Source: Conus ventricosus (taxonomy: Eukaryota; Mollusca; Gastropoda; Neogastropoda; Conidae). From it: DNA of 64,000 nucleotides. A program made the position numbers and the translations under genes. Location of the stretch: NCBI GenBank assembly GCA_018398815.1, contig CM031607.1:91558981-91622980 (forward strand), read 5' to 3'. The notes under the pieces were generated by a model. It searched no databases. It saw nothing but the letters and a program-made list of their open reading frames with translations, and had not been told where the DNA came from. Positions 1 to 15,790 of the stretch are shown piece after piece. Within the stretch, counting starts at the first letter, position 1. The number at the start of each line of letters is the position of its first letter.

Positions 1-2219
1 AGCTTTCCTAACAGCTTGTAAGGCTGATGGGTCTGTAGCTGTCCAGCCTTCGACTTGTCCTTTCCCTTTTTGTAAATGGGATCATGTCTGCTTCCCTCCA
101 ACACTGTGGTACTGACCCCTGTCTTCCAGCTGGAGTTAAAAACTGTTAGAAGGACCCCCTTGCTCTTCATCCAGATGCAGAATCATTCATTGGTGATTCC
201 ATCGGCCCAATTGACTTTTCAGTTGGGGCTCTGCAACGCTTCCTCCAGCTCTTTCTCTGTGAAAGCTGTGGTCATGACTTCCTCTTGGGCTCTTTCTCAT
301 AAGTTCACCTTGGGCCCTGTGCACTGCACTCAAAGTTCAGGAGGACATCCAGATTGCTGATTTTTCATAGACGCTATGAAGTGGTCTGCTGCTTTTTTTC
401 CAGAGAAGTAATTCCATTTTCTTGTATTATATTGTGGACTGATTTGTTGTTTTTTTACTGAGGGTTCTAGCCAGTTTCACAGCTTCTGCATCCTTGTTGA
501 GATTCAGCTTTCAGTTTTTCTCTTTCCAGCTTTTCCTTGCAGCTTGTGCGCAGGACAGCTTGTATCTGGCAAATTACTTCCTTCAGCTATGTTTTCTCCA
601 TGATGGGTGCTTTTCTGCTCAGTCCCTGGCTTCCGTAACAGCATCTTCCAAGATTCGAAGTTCCTCTGGTCCAGTAGGGCTTGTAGTTTTTGCGTGCTCC
701 CCCTTGGGAGGATTCTGTAGCAGCTTTTAAGAGGGCCGTGAATCTTGAACCATCTTGTTTAGTCCTTCTGCCTGAGTTGATTGGCTTTGTGTATGTGTCT
801 GTGAGGGTCTCGAAGAGAGTCCAATCCGCCTTTTTAAAAATTCCAGCGGGGAAAACACTTTGCTTGAGGAGCCTGCAAGTTGAGGTTGATAGAGAGTTTT
901 ACGGCTTGTGGTCACTTCCTCCAAGCTGTTTAGGACCGTTCTTTTGGTTCTGACAAACAAGTCATGGGGGCGAACGCTAGATCTGGTGTTGACGTGGTCA
1001 TCCAGCGTCTAGAGTAGAAGGGGGGTTCATCATCTTCTTGGTTTACGAGATGAAGATGTGTTCAATCTCCCAATCCTCAACTTTTTTCCGGGCCCCTCTT
1101 GGGCCTCTCGTCCATAGCCCCATCTCTCTGAGTGACTGTTAAAATCTCCCACCCCACACAGTTTGTTGGGCTGGGATTTTCATGTATGTGAGGGAAAGAT
1201 CACGATCTTGAGGGGAATAGACATTTTTATTTTTAGATCCTGATGTTGTGTTCTTTAAGGACTATATCAACCCCTTGGATCTCTGCCTGTTGAATTGGTG
1301 TTGATCTTGAGTTCTTTGCGGTGATGGAATTTGCACCAAGACAAGCACCCCTCCTTTGCTTCTTTCCTCACGGGCCAACCTGATGGTCTCGTAACCCCTC
1401 ACTTTAAAGCGATGGTTTACGGTCAAATGTGTCTCTTTGGGCACATGCAAAAATCAATATTTTCTTGTTGCATCCTTTCTGCCAGGCCAAGTTTCTTTTT
1501 ATGCACCCTTCGCATTTCCCCTGGAGAATGTTGAGCATTCTGGGTGATATTGTTTTGCTTGGCACCAGCAGGAGGATGAGGTCTCCTTCTTCCTCGCATA
1601 GGGATGCGGAATTTCCTTGTCCGAACCCCCCCGACTGCTTGGGATGGGCCCCTTTGAGGCATAGGGCCCGGCTCCCGACCTCCCCCGCGGGTCCCGAAGG
1701 TCGAGCGCCACATCGAATTTCTGTGGACTGCATCATCATGAAAGCGTAGATGCGTGGTATCGTGGTTTTAGGGTTTGCGCCAGTGGCCCGATACCTCCGT
1801 CTTCAGCTGGGGTTTTCTTTGGGTGCCTCCCCTTAGCTCATGGCCCGTACGTCTTACCTGTGAGCACAGGGGGATTGTTTTTCCGGGATCCCACCCCGTG
1901 GCTAGAGTTATAACGCGCCTCTTGACCGCAAGAGCCCGTTTTAGGACACATGGGTATTTCAGCGAGGACAACAGTGCCACCTGTTGACCCACCCCGTCCT
2001 GGTAGGAACATCGCCAGTTGGTCCGGGACTGCTTATTCGCAGCTAACCCCATATCTGAGGGCCGTTCCCTTATCCCCCCACCTGGGGACCCGCCGGGTTG
2101 GGGATGGTCGCCCCACTACTGAATTGGAGGCAGTCTGGTCCCGGGACGGAGTGTTGAGAGCAGAAATTAAAACTGGGACAAGCTACACATTAAGTACAAT
2201 GTTGACAGCAGAATTGTAA
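1..2219 (-). mobile_element. Decayed LINE (non-LTR retrotransposon), endonuclease and start of reverse transcriptase
   Basis: Read on the minus strand, several frames together give a degraded non-LTR retrotransposon. Between about 2050 and 1770 there is a poor cysteine/histidine stretch resembling the zinc knuckles of a gag-like ORF1. From about 1580 to 720 there is an APE-type endonuclease: recognisable pieces are HRFKVRGYETIRL (about 1430-1390), GDFNSHSERWGYG (about 1155-1115), VEDWEIEH and FYSRRWMTTSTPDLAF (about 1010-965). Downstream comes an Arg/Lys-rich linker, and near base 1 the start of the RT domain (KGKDKSKA, then QTHQPYKLLGK where families have YRPISLL..GK). Stops and frame changes occur throughout, so it cannot code for a working protein. 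The order and the endonuclease wording fit the Jockey/I superfamily; the clade is not certain. The rest of the RT lies left of the window. Confidence 0.8.
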
Positions 2220-2540
2220 TGACAAAAGTGACATATTCTGAGGAAAAAAAAAAGTTTGAGAGCAAATCAAAGTGAGAAAACACACAAATCAGGAGGAAAA
2301 TGTGTTGAGAGCTAAATGAAAATCAAAGTGAGAAAACACACCCAAATCAGGAAAAAAAAAAAAAAACTTCTTCAGAACGTTCTTTTTTCCCAATCATACC
2401 TGGGAAAAATCATCCCAGTCGAAATCTAGGTCACTCTAAGCTTCCTTACCCAGCACTTTCACCAAGTCTTATGCTGTAAATCCTACAAATCACAGTATCT
2501 CATCACTAAAACTCGTTATAGAACGGGAGAAATCAAGGTT
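2220..2540. repeat. AT-rich spacer with a short direct repeat
   Basis: A block of about 40 bp containing AAAGTGAGAAAACACAC and AAATCAGGA occurs twice, near 2268-2300 and 2326-2358, each ending in an A-rich run. No coding potential was recognised. Confidence 0.5.
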
Positions 2541-2639
2541 AGCGATGGCGAAAACAGCATTCGACCACAAAACTTTAAAAATTCGTACTCAAAACTACGG
2601 CAAGTATCGACTTCGCGGTTTTTTGCAAACGGAAGTAAA

Positions 2640-2830
2640 AGCCACAGGAAGAAGAAGTCATGTTCTCGCGAGACTTCCTTTTCTACGAGAAATATGGCGG
2701 GGGCCCCCTTGTTGCCACGTGTTTTACCCGGCGCTGGCAGTTGCTCAGCGTTTGGCCGGTGTTATTTCCGGTTGGGCACTAGCGGTTCTCGCCTGTCAAG
2801 AGGGTTAAGAGAAAGTGGAGAGAGCTGAGT
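2640..2830 (+). promoter_or_regulatory. Promoter-like CpG-rich patch
   Basis: Two motifs typical of animal housekeeping promoters lie 18 bp apart: the palindrome TCTCGCGAGA (2664-2673) and ATATGGCGG (2692-2700), close to the YY1 consensus AANATGGCGG. YY1 sites often overlap a start codon, and here the ATG opens a 44-codon frame (MAGAPLLPRVLPGAG...) that stops in the purine repeat near 2828. The short peptide is basic and hydrophobic, but nothing identifies it. It could equally be part of an LTR or other element. The motif matches are seen directly; promoter function is inference. Confidence 0.3.
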
Positions 2831-2975
2831 TAAGAAGAAAAGTGGAGAGGAGTTAAGAAAGAAAGCGGAGAGAGCTGAGTTAAGAAGAGAAAGCGGAGGG
2901 GAGCTGAGTTAAGAAGAGAAAGCGAGAGAGAACTGAATTAAAAAGAGAAAGCGGAGAGAACTGGGGTTAGAAACA
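2807..2975. repeat. Purine-rich minisatellite, unit about 36 bp
   Basis: Four to five imperfect units of the type GAGAGCTGAGTTAAGAAGAG followed by AAAGCGGAG. It is almost pure purine on the plus strand, so it can form triplex or other non-B structures. Confidence 0.7.
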
Positions 2976-4140
2976 TTAAAATGAAACGGACTGACAGCAA
3001 AACTGAAACGAGAAAAAGTGACGAAAATTAGGAGAAAGCATTGGGAGCAGAACCAACGTGAGAACAGCGACCAATCAGGAGAGTGGGCCGAGAGCCCAAA
3101 AGCACAGACCCTGGCCGGCGGGGGGTAACCCGGAACTGCTGCGGGTTTCTGCTGGGAGGTGGGCACTCCAGGCCCGCCCCTGGCTGAGAGTACACCCCCG
3201 ACATCGACCTGGATACCCTGGCTGCCCGGTGCCTTGGCTGTAGGGGACTGCAAAGCAAGTCAAACTCCTTGTTTGTTTCTTTGTGGGATTTTTTTTTGGA
3301 CTTTTTTTTTTTTCTTCAGCGTTCCCTTTTCATACTTTGTTTCTTTCTGCTTTTCGTTATACTTTTTGTGTGTTTTTTTGTGTTTTCTTCTTTTTTTTTC
3401 CTTTTTTCTCTCTTTTGTACGCTTTTGATTTTAAATTTCTTAGCCCTTTCTTCTCCCCTCTGCAAAAAGTTTATTTTATTTTTTTTTTCCCCTCTTTGAC
3501 AACAAAAACTAATTTATTCAAAAAAATTGAATCTGAAGTCCAAATCATTTGATTCTAGCAATAAAAACTTGGCAAAGAATTACAGGGAATAAGACATTTA
3601 AAGAATAAAAGATTCCCCCTACTGTATGAATTTGACCCAAGAGACTTTTTACGGGGGACGATTTTTTCGGTCCCACATGTAGCCTGCCGCCTGCATCTTC
3701 CTGGAACTGTCGAATTCAGGTGTCAGCTTCCCCCCAGAAACCCGCAAACCACTGCCCACAACCCACCGGGTTTTCGGGGGCCGCTGACAGGCTTGCCCCC
3801 AGGACTGGTTTGGGGACAGCGGGCTCGCTGGGTGTGAGAACCCCCTGCTGGAATTCTGCTGCGCTGCGTCCCCGGGGGGGGATCCGACCCCCCGGGGGGG
3901 AGTGGGGCCCCCGCTCCCCGCCATGGCTGGGGCTGGGGGGGTTTCAATGCTGTGAATCACATTTTGCAGGTTAAACTTCCATCTCAACAGCACACAATGT
4001 TTGTTCATCATTGTTTCTTTATGTCTAATCAAAGATCTATAAACCTGTATGTCTTCGTTTTGAATGGACATATTTCTTTTTTTTTCTTCTTTTTTTGTTT
4101 TGTTTTAGGTAGCTGGCTGGTTGTTTTCTTTCTTTGTTCA
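2976..4140. other. Unclassified sequence with GC-rich and T-rich blocks
   Basis: 3050-3250 and 3660-3950 are GC-rich; 3285-3500 is strongly T-rich. 3883-3902 contains a C-run/G-run inverted pair around a GGATCC. Open frames here are compositional and none resembles a known protein. The GC-rich blocks could belong to an unrecognised mobile element. Confidence 0.4.
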
Positions 4141-4703
4141 TTCCTCTGAATAATGGCTTACTCATTTGGAGCACATTGTAAATTCTCACATGATGATATC
4201 AAGTGGATTTCATTCTGTTTCACTGACAGTGAACCACTGACACGAAGAAATGTGAAACGGAACAAATTTTGGCACTTGACAGGCAGTAACCCAGAAAGAA
4301 TTACCGTTTAGTTCACAAATCACATCTCTGCTGCCTGCATGTCTGTGTATGTTTGTATGTTTATTCCCATTTTTGGACATATATTAGATACAGTAATGAA
4401 AGTGATTTTAATCACAAGTATCACACACACACAGATTCTGAAACAAATAACAGGCTTGTCACAAGTATCAGAAGCTCTTACAGAATAGTAAATACTTGAA
4501 TAGAATCTCCGCTAAAGTTGAAAAAGAAAACAAAAAACCAAAACAAAACTAACTCAGATGAATTGATTCTGATGAATGTAATCAACCACAAAAGCTGTAA
4601 CCCCTCCCAGCAACAGGAGTAAGCGATGTTCTTGGCACAATGCCATTGGAAGAATGAAGAGTGTAAAACTTTCCCGTCCTTCCACCCACTGAGGCCCACA
4701 TAC
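4141..4703. other. TFG intron, no gene seen
   Basis: AT-rich sequence downstream of the last visible TFG exon. It has no further exon-like reading frame and no recognised repeat apart from a short (CA)n at 4422-4433. Confidence 0.6.
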
Positions 4704-8840
<4,137 letters not shown>

Positions 8841-8850
8841 CTAATGGCAG

Positions 8851-9046
8851 AACACAACCGCCACAGTTTCGTGGTTTTCAGCATCTTCAAATAATCGCAA
8901 GTGACTACAAACTTACATGCATGACAATAATACATAATGAACTACATTTCCCAGTGGGCTGGGAAGTAACTATTTCAAGTGAATAATTAAAGGATTTTTA
9001 TCTGCTTCAAACACACACACACGTGCGCGTACGCAGGCATACATAT

Positions 9047-9099
<53 letters not shown>

Positions 9100-9294
9100 G
9101 AGAGAATGAATGACCTATATAAATATGAAGTTCTGCACACTTGCAACATTTTCAGAGAGTACGGGGAGGTGGGGTGGGGAGATTCTGACATAATAGACAA
9201 GGATACAAATATTTTCATGGAGACAGAGAGTTAGACAGACAGACACTGACAGACAAACTGACAGAAACACAAGACTGACTTTCTGAGTTTCTCT

Positions 9295-9347
<53 letters not shown>

Positions 9348-11498
9348 GTGTTCACAAATGTTTCTTTCTAACATTCAGTTCTTGTATCTTTTCTGCTTGG
9401 GACAGAACATGGTCATCAGGGTTTTTGTCTGTTCAAAGCCAGTTTGTGGAAGTTTGTAGGACAGGTCACAAATACATTTTTCTCAGACTTCAAATTTGAA
9501 GACAATTTCACTGCATACTTTGCAGATCGTTTCGTCACTGATGTCCATAGTCAGATAGTGCAACCACTTGAATCAGCCTTCGTCAGTGAAGAGTGATTGT
9601 GTGTATCCTCTTTAAAGGTTTTCATTGGCTTTTGAATACTTTGTCATCTGTCCGTATCAATTGATTCTAATGGACTTTCTGTCCGTTCTAAGCCCTAAAC
9701 AGCCTAGGAAGAGACTTTTTGCAGCAAAAACACCAAACAAACAAAAATCAAAGAACAAAGTCTGCTGGAACCACCGGAAATTGCCCACATGTTATATCCT
9801 GCCTTTTTGCTTAAGTAGTTAAAACTGGAAGTGGAAACTGAATCGGCAAACCATGCTCAAAACTGGTCAACCAACCCTTGCTTAAATTATGATTAGTGTC
9901 CGTTATGGAGGTTAACATGTCCCAGTGACTTCTCAACCTAAATTTTAGTGCGTCCTTTCAGTTTTTAGTGGGTCAGTGATGCATATATATGTGTATACAT
10001 GTTTTCTCAGAAGTCCTGACCAGTCAACATCCCATTCACTTAGAACGGACAGACTGAAATTGGTAGAGCTCTAAAGGGATCCACCTCAAATACATTTTGG
10101 ATCTATTATGACATGAGCAATAACCTCTGAAAAATATGTCCATTTTGACCAATCAAAGAAGTGTGTAGAAATAGCTCCACCCGCCCTGACATCTCTTTTC
10201 TTTTAGTGTCCTCTTTGCTCCACTAAGGGCACAAAACACACTTGCAATTTCCCCCTCTCTCTCTGTTCTCAACAAATTGTTTAGAATTTCGTGTCAAAAT
10301 TGCACAGTGAAGTATAAATCTCTACTTTTTTAAAACATCATACTCTATCTGAAATATCTAAAGAATGGATACAATCATACACATAATTCTGAGTAGTTAT
10401 TGCTCTCAGTAGAACTGCTGAATGGATTTGGCCATCTTGAAACAGTTACCCTTGCAAGATCGAAAGTTAGATTGAGACTGGAGTGGCCATCCCTTGACTG
10501 ATGACCATCCCTTTAGTTTGTTTTTCTTGAACAGTTTATTTCTATGCATTACACACCCAGTTACCAAGAGAAATGAAGCATTTGAGAACCACAGGGATGG
10601 TACTTGATTGAGAAATTGTCCATCCAAGTGACTCCAGCTACCATTAGCATCATGTGTGTAGATTTCTAGACATCAACCAGATGACAATTAACTTCATCAA
10701 CTACCAACATTTGGCTCATTCAGTTTCCCACTAGACTACCATTAGTACCAAATCACTGAATCAGTAAATGTTAAATATATCTTTGTCAAATAAACAAAGG
10801 CCTCCTTGATTCACTTATAAAGAGAAGCTTTTCTGTCCATTACAGCACCAATAAGTGATGTCAACACAAAGTGGGGCCTATAAACTAAGACTTTGCCCAG
10901 AATTTGGTGTAACTTAATCTGGCACCAGAACTGCTCTCTTACAAAATGAAACTTTTGTGACCAGTTATTATTTTTTTGATTGCGAGTCCCTAAAATCCAA
11001 TATTGGCATGATTTCAAGCTCCCCCCCCCCCCCAACACTTTATATTCATAGTGACAAAGCAAAAATTTTCTGACTCAGTGTCTGTGACTGCAAAACCTGT
11101 GACAGAGCTGAGTAAATGACTGAATCTGTCACAATCGTGACTGACAATAATGATCACGAATGTCGATCATCATGTTGCTCAACAAAATGCTCAGATCGAC
11201 CATCCTTAACGTGAACCATTCCTATGTAGCGGGTCTTCGTAGTTTTGTTTTTCTACATAACAATGTTCACTACTTCGGTCAACCAATATTCCCTCAGTGC
11301 AAGACTTTTTTGATTAGATGCTCACCGACAAACGGCCTTTTCGGCGCAGCAGAAGTCGTAATGGCCGAAGTTGCGGATATTGAGAATGACTTCCCTTATT
11401 TTCCCATTCGAAGGGAAATAAGCTCCGACAATTTTTCGGGTGTTTAGTTCCCTTCCGCCCTTTCACTTCTCGCATGTCTGCCTGCTGTTATGTCTTCT
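8851..11498. other. Sequence upstream of the first visible TFG exon
   Basis: Probably TFG intron 1 and promoter region. Contains (CA)n at 9010-9092 and 9297-9345 and a poly-C run at 11021. The TFG start exon could not be located by eye. A moderately CpG-rich stretch at 11320-11460 is a possible promoter, with no supporting motif. Confidence 0.4.
9010..9094. repeat. (CA)n microsatellite
   Basis: Nearly perfect CA dinucleotides; a second tract follows at 9297-9345. Confidence 0.97.
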
Positions 11499-11813
11499 TC
11501 TTCTTCTTCCAGTAATGTTCAGCGGTCATCAGTTTGACCATTATTAACATCATTGTGTATGCATTGTGTATTTTCGTGTAGCCGGTACTCACCCGTCTTA
11601 GGACATGAGCATCGGGATCTTTAGAGTCCGTGTATGGTCTTTAGTGCATGTGACACAGACTAGACCTAGGTTTATAGTCCCATCCGAACGACTATAGGGG
11701 GATGGAGTCAGAACCAATGTTAACTCCGAGGGAAAAATCCCCCTATACCGAAATTCGAACCCGCAACCCCAGGATCACGAGTCCGGCGCTCTACCAACTG
11801 AGCTATCGTCCAC
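11499..11813 (-). mobile_element. tRNA-derived SINE, family 1, copy A
   Basis: Minus strand from 11813: a tRNA-like head with A box TAGCTCAGTTGGTAGAGC, anticodon arm around GGACTCGTGATCC (CGT in the anticodon position, as in tRNA-Thr) and B box GGGTTCGAAT. A body starting GGGGATTTTTCCCTCGGAG follows, then a (GAA)n tail at 11499-11514. Head and early body match copy B at 16783-17216. The anticodon arm is mispaired and the acceptor stem is absent, so it is a SINE rather than a tRNA gene. Confidence 0.85.
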
Positions 11814-11901
11814 ATCATGAAACGATAACACGAGCCTGCCTCATTTTTGTGATACAGCATGTTCTGCATTATTACATAAATCACACATATAAATATTATA
11901 T

Positions 11902-12319
11902 TGTGATGGTGTGGAGGGGTAAGGGGTGTGCAGGTGAAGACAGGCAGATGGTGAGAAGTGCAGGAACCAAGGGACAGCAGCCAGTCAAGAAGACACAGTG
12001 GACGAAGCAGAGTTTTTCTCCTTTTATTTGCCTTCCATGATAAGCTCAAACCAGGAACGCAGCCCTGGGACCAATCTCTCTCGCACAGCACTCAGCGCAC
12101 TGAGCACTCTCTCTGCCTCTCACGCCAGTCGCTCACATCAGGGAACTCTGTTCCATTCTCACACAACGCTCTGCTTTTATAAGAATGTACCGGGCCGCAG
12201 AGCCAGCAACACGGTGCCAGAGACGAAACGGGCCTCGCGAGGCCGGAACCAACAGAATTTTGTGTTTTCTATGGCAGCTTCAGTGTTGTCTGGCTCGCTG
12301 TCCGTTCAAACTATTAACA
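11902..12319 (-). mobile_element. Probable solo LTR
   Basis: Read on the minus strand, a 418-bp block begins TGTTAATAG and ends ATCACA. It contains a TATA box (CTTATAAAAG, about 12182-12173) and, about 140 bp later, a poly(A) signal (AATAAAAG, about 12036-12029) followed by a T/G/C-rich end. This is the normal LTR order. Flanks are AT-rich and a clean target duplication cannot be fixed. No gag or pol is adjacent, so it would be a solo LTR. A degenerate MITE is the alternative. Confidence 0.5.
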
Positions 12320-12324
12320 CATAT

Positions 12325-13255
12325 TTACTATCGATGAAAACCTCAGAACACAAGGAATAAAATGCAGTAAGTCACATTTGACAATTTTGTTCCTGTACTA
12401 AATCATTGCTGATTAATGTCCCAGAGTGAAGCCACTTTTAACGCGTTTGCATCATATTTTCCTCTATTTCAATAAAAGATACTGAAGAGCGTGAAATAAT
12501 TTTACAATGAATGAATAGCTGGCATTTTGCTCTTTTCATACATATAAACTTCATTTTCCGAGACAGTGTCTAAGTGGAGAATTCTGTTGTTAAAAATTAC
12601 TAGAAAACACAGCTGACTTTTCACTTCGCCGGGCCGTCGGCGCCTACTTTTGACACAATTTTCAACTGAAAAATACTCTGTTGAAACGGTCTGTTAAATA
12701 ATAAATTCTACACATTTTCAGTTGTATTCATAACAGAAATGGAGTCATAAGCAAGATTTCGATCGGGAAGTCCGAATTTCGTAGAATGATAATTTGGATC
12801 AAAACTCCGACAATGAACGAAGAAGGCGACTTGCTCAAGGGAACCGGCGTCATCAGTCATTTCGTATTGTCGCAAGCCTGTGCGGAAAATATCCTAAGCA
12901 TGCGATATACGAAATGAGAGCTCATGGACATTACTTTTAGCATGCATCTTCAGATTCTTCGGTTTTCCTCTTACTTTTTGTAAAATCAAGAATTATTCAA
13001 TGTTCATTCGACAGACAATTGAAAATGGCGCCAAAATACCAGTTTAGAGAAAATATGGGCTTCTCAGCCCAGTACGGTTGTAATGAATCAAATACATTAA
13101 TTTTTGTGACTTTAGCGACGTACATACAACTATGTAGGTTCTGAGGTATTCATGATTTAAAGAATTTACACAATAAAATAAATGAGATTCGACCAAGGGA
13201 GGTAAGGGGAAGATAACTCTCGAACAAAACATTTTCATCCACGAAAGGTAACCAA
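12325..13255. other. AT-rich spacer
   Basis: No coding, RNA or repeat signature recognised. Confidence 0.5.
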
Positions 13256-13842
13256 AAGAAATATATACACTGTTAGCACCCGGCTACAATATGAAGGTAA
13301 ATGGACAAGAAAATGAAATAAATGAGTGTGAGGAAAAAAAAGATCTTGGTGTTATGTTTGACCCACTACTTTCTTTCGATGTGCATATCAGTAAAATCAT
13401 CAATAAAGCAAACCAAATGATAGGACTAGTAAAGAGAACTTTCACATACTTGAATAAAGATATATTATTGAAATTGTACAAAAGTCTGGAACGGCCGCAC
13501 TTAGAATATGGAAATATCATATGGTATCCCTTGCTCAAAAGGCAGTCAAAGGCAGAGAAAGTACAAAGAAGGGCTACAAAGCTACTACGGGAATGCAAAA
13601 ATATGAATTATGAACAACGGCTAAGATACTTAAACTTACACTCCTTAAAAGGTAGACGTATCCGCGGTGATCTGATCGAAGTCTATAAAATATTTAACGA
13701 TATGGTGGATGTACAAATAGAGGATGTTTTCAAATTATATACTGATAGTATTACAAGGAAGCCAGATGGGAAAATCTTCATTGAACACTGTCAGACTAAT
13801 AAACGTAAAATGTGTTTTTGGAAAAAGAATAACACATCTTTG

Positions 13843-14081
13843 ATCTAGTTGCAAAGCGAGACGACTGCAGGCGGAAATCTAAACAAATCTTAAATAAATG
13901 TTAGCGAACCGCCCAGAGAACGTGGACAGGCGATCTGAAGCGATCAAAGCTAAGTGAATTTTCGTTGTTTTATTCGTTTATGTCTCACCTGAGGAAGACC
14001 TAAGAGATCGAAACGTGTTGTGTTTTGTCTTGTGACTCGTTTGTCCACGTTCTCTGGGCGGTTCGCTAACATTTATTTAAT
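13843..14081 (+). mobile_element. 239-bp insert with hammerhead-like core and inverted repeat (Penelope-like or retrozyme-like)
   Basis: It interrupts the LINE C-terminal frame and is flanked by the 9-bp duplication ACATCTTTG (13834-13842 and 14082-14090). Inside, a 39-bp perfect inverted repeat links about 13891-13929 with about 14042-14080; the arm contains GTTAGCGAACCGCCCAGAG. Between the arms is a module with hammerhead core order: CTGAGGA (13989-13995), stem GACC...GATC, GAAAC (14010-14014) and GTC (14027-14029). Penelope-like elements are known to carry hammerhead motifs and partly inverted termini, which fits. Related modules lie at 43560 and 61125. Confidence 0.55.
13981..14037 (+). 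ncRNA. Hammerhead-ribozyme-like motif, copy A
   Basis: Core CTGAGGA, A, stem II GACC / TAAGA / GATC (one mismatch), GAAAC, then a short loop and GTC before TTGTGAC. Part of stem I can form (TCAC with GTGA), but pairing next to the core is poor and the copy may be inactive. Confidence 0.4.
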
Positions 14082-14379
14082 ACATCTTTGGAATGATCTA
14101 CCAACTAACATCAAGTTTGCACAATGTACTAACTCATTTAAAAATCTCCTTGATGCGGATCATAAATTCACTAAATTGTTATTTGAATTTGATTAACAAA
14201 CCAATATGCGCATACGCAACAAACCAATTCAGAATACTAAACAATACATGGATGGGGATTCAAGAAAGGCCGCGAGGCCTAGGCTACGTATATCAGCCTG
14301 TCCCCTTACTACTACTACTACTATTATGGTTTTATGTATGACTTGTATTTGTGGTTCTGACAGCACAGCGTGCGCACGT

Positions 14380-14600
14380 TTATGTGTGTGTGTGTGTGTC
14401 TGTGTGTGTTTGTGTGTGTGTGTGTGTGTGTGCGTGCGTGCGAGCGTGTGTTTGTGCGTGCGTGCGTGCGTGTGTTTGTGCGTGCGTGCGTGCGTGTGTG
14501 TGTGTGTGTCGTGTGTGTGTTAGTGTGCGTGTGTGTGCGTGCGCGCGTGCGTGTGTTTAACATACAGTTTTAGTGTGTGTGTGTGTGTGTGTGTGTTTTC
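14380..14600. repeat. (GT)n and GTGC-rich microsatellite
   Basis: Alternating GT with GTGC and GCGT interruptions. Strictly alternating purine-pyrimidine sequence is prone to Z-DNA. Confidence 0.95.
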
Positions 14601-15059
14601 TTTTAAGGTTATATGAATCATCACTGTTTTGTTGTAATCAGCTTCATAGTGTAATAGTCTTAATGTGTTATTATCTTAGTCCCTGAAGAGATAAGGGCCA
14701 GCAGACAATTAAAAAGCATCTTGCCGAGCTGTTACCCTTGGGAATAAAGGTTATCAGTCAATCAGTCTCCCAAACTGACTTTATATCATCCTTTCATGAC
14801 ATTTAATGTTGCCCTTAAAGGGAAGAGCTGGACAACCAGTCTTCGGAGAAGAAGCGCCGCTCATGCAAGAGTTTTGGCCTCTTCTCCGAACATCCCAATG
14901 AGGCCAGGCTGCACCCAGGTCACGACCCCTGGACGCCCTACATTTCGGAAGTGTGAGAAGAGGGAAGCGGAAGGAGGTGGGGATGGGGCAGAAGGGCTGG
15001 TGATATTCCAGCCTATACTGCCTTGATGGTCGGATACCTCAAGGCCACATCAACCTGTG

Positions 15060-15375
15060 GCCATATATCTTAACCACAAGGAGATACTGCTGAAGAACAG
15101 GCTGGATTTAGCAAAAACAAAAGTTCCATTGAACAGATCTTTATTCTCTGTTATGTCTGGAAAAAAAATCTCTAACACCAGAGGGAATTCTACCGCGTCC
15201 TAATAGACTTTTATGAAGGTGTTGGACCAAGTTTGGTAGGAGGCACTATGGGCCACAATGAAGAACTTTAACATCGGGCAAAAGCTTGTCAGCATTATCC
15301 TGCAACTGTGTTCCAAAGCAAATGATGCCGTGTTTATACAAGATGTTATTAGAAATGGTTCCATACTTGAGTTGG
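15060..15375 (+). mobile_element. LINE A, fragment 1 (RT fingers and palm motif A)
   Basis: Across frames: EEQAGFSKNKSSIEQI, a linker ending EFYRVLIDFYEGVGPSLV (motif A, where families have FIDFKKAFDRVW) and NIGQKLVSII.L.SKANDAVF. This is the first piece of a LINE continued at 15715, 16568 and 17218. Confidence 0.75.
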
Positions 15376-15714
15376 AGTTTGTCAGGGCTGCCTTCCATCC
15401 TTCTATCTCTCTCCCTCCTTCTTCTTTCCTTTGGTGCCCACGATCATGAGGATGATCATTCTGGCACATAAAGGGGGGGGGGGGGGGGGGGGGGGGGTGT
15501 TGTTACTTCTAGGCAGTCCATTTGCATGCTCTGATCACTGATCACGTTTACTGCGATTCTCATTGTCCTTAAACCATAGCCGGTCCGTTACCGTAAGGGC
15601 CACATGTTATCATTACGCTGTCACTGTTACGCAGAGGTTTGCGACACAAAAGCGTCGACTGTTGTTGCCTCTACTGTCTCACTGGGAAGATGGTTCCAGT
15701 CCCTAACAGTCCTT
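15376..15714. other. Interruption inside LINE A, with poly-G tract
   Basis: Contains a G run at 15472-15497 followed by unrecognised sequence. The LINE reading resumes after it. Confidence 0.5.
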
Positions 15715-15790
15715 TTTCACAACATTCCTGGAACACATTATGACTGATGCACTTGAAGATCATGTCAGCATAGTCAGTACTCTCATTCCG
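15715..15790 (+). mobile_element. LINE A, fragment 2 (after motif B)
   Basis: One frame reads FLEHIMTDALEDHVSIVSTL, the segment that in this type of RT lies between the QGCLLSP and FADD motifs. Confidence 0.7.

Larger units (their letters stand above)
13260..14345 (+). mobile_element. 5'-truncated LINE, C-terminal part of reverse transcriptase
   Basis: The frame 13291-13848 codes for the thumb and C-terminal region of a CR1/Jockey-like RT: KKDLGVMFDPLLSF, HISKIINKANQMIGLVKRTF, LYKSLERPHLEYGNIIWYP, VQRRATKLLRE and SLKGRRIRGDLIEVYKIF. It is interrupted at 13842 by a 239-bp insert and resumes at 14082 with SLWNDLPTNIKFAQ, ending LLFEFD-stop at 14195. The endonuclease and catalytic palm are missing, as in most 5'-truncated LINE copies. 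Confidence 0.85.

Noticed and set aside
3649..4071. 140-codon minus-strand frame as a TFG C-terminal exon
   Set aside because: It is Pro/Gly-rich but lacks the Gln/Tyr pattern of TFG, and composition alone explains the open frame.
11160..11447. 95-codon plus-strand frame near 11.2 kb
   Set aside because: No recognisable domain, no splice context and atypical start; considered and not supported as a TFG first exon since it is on the other strand.
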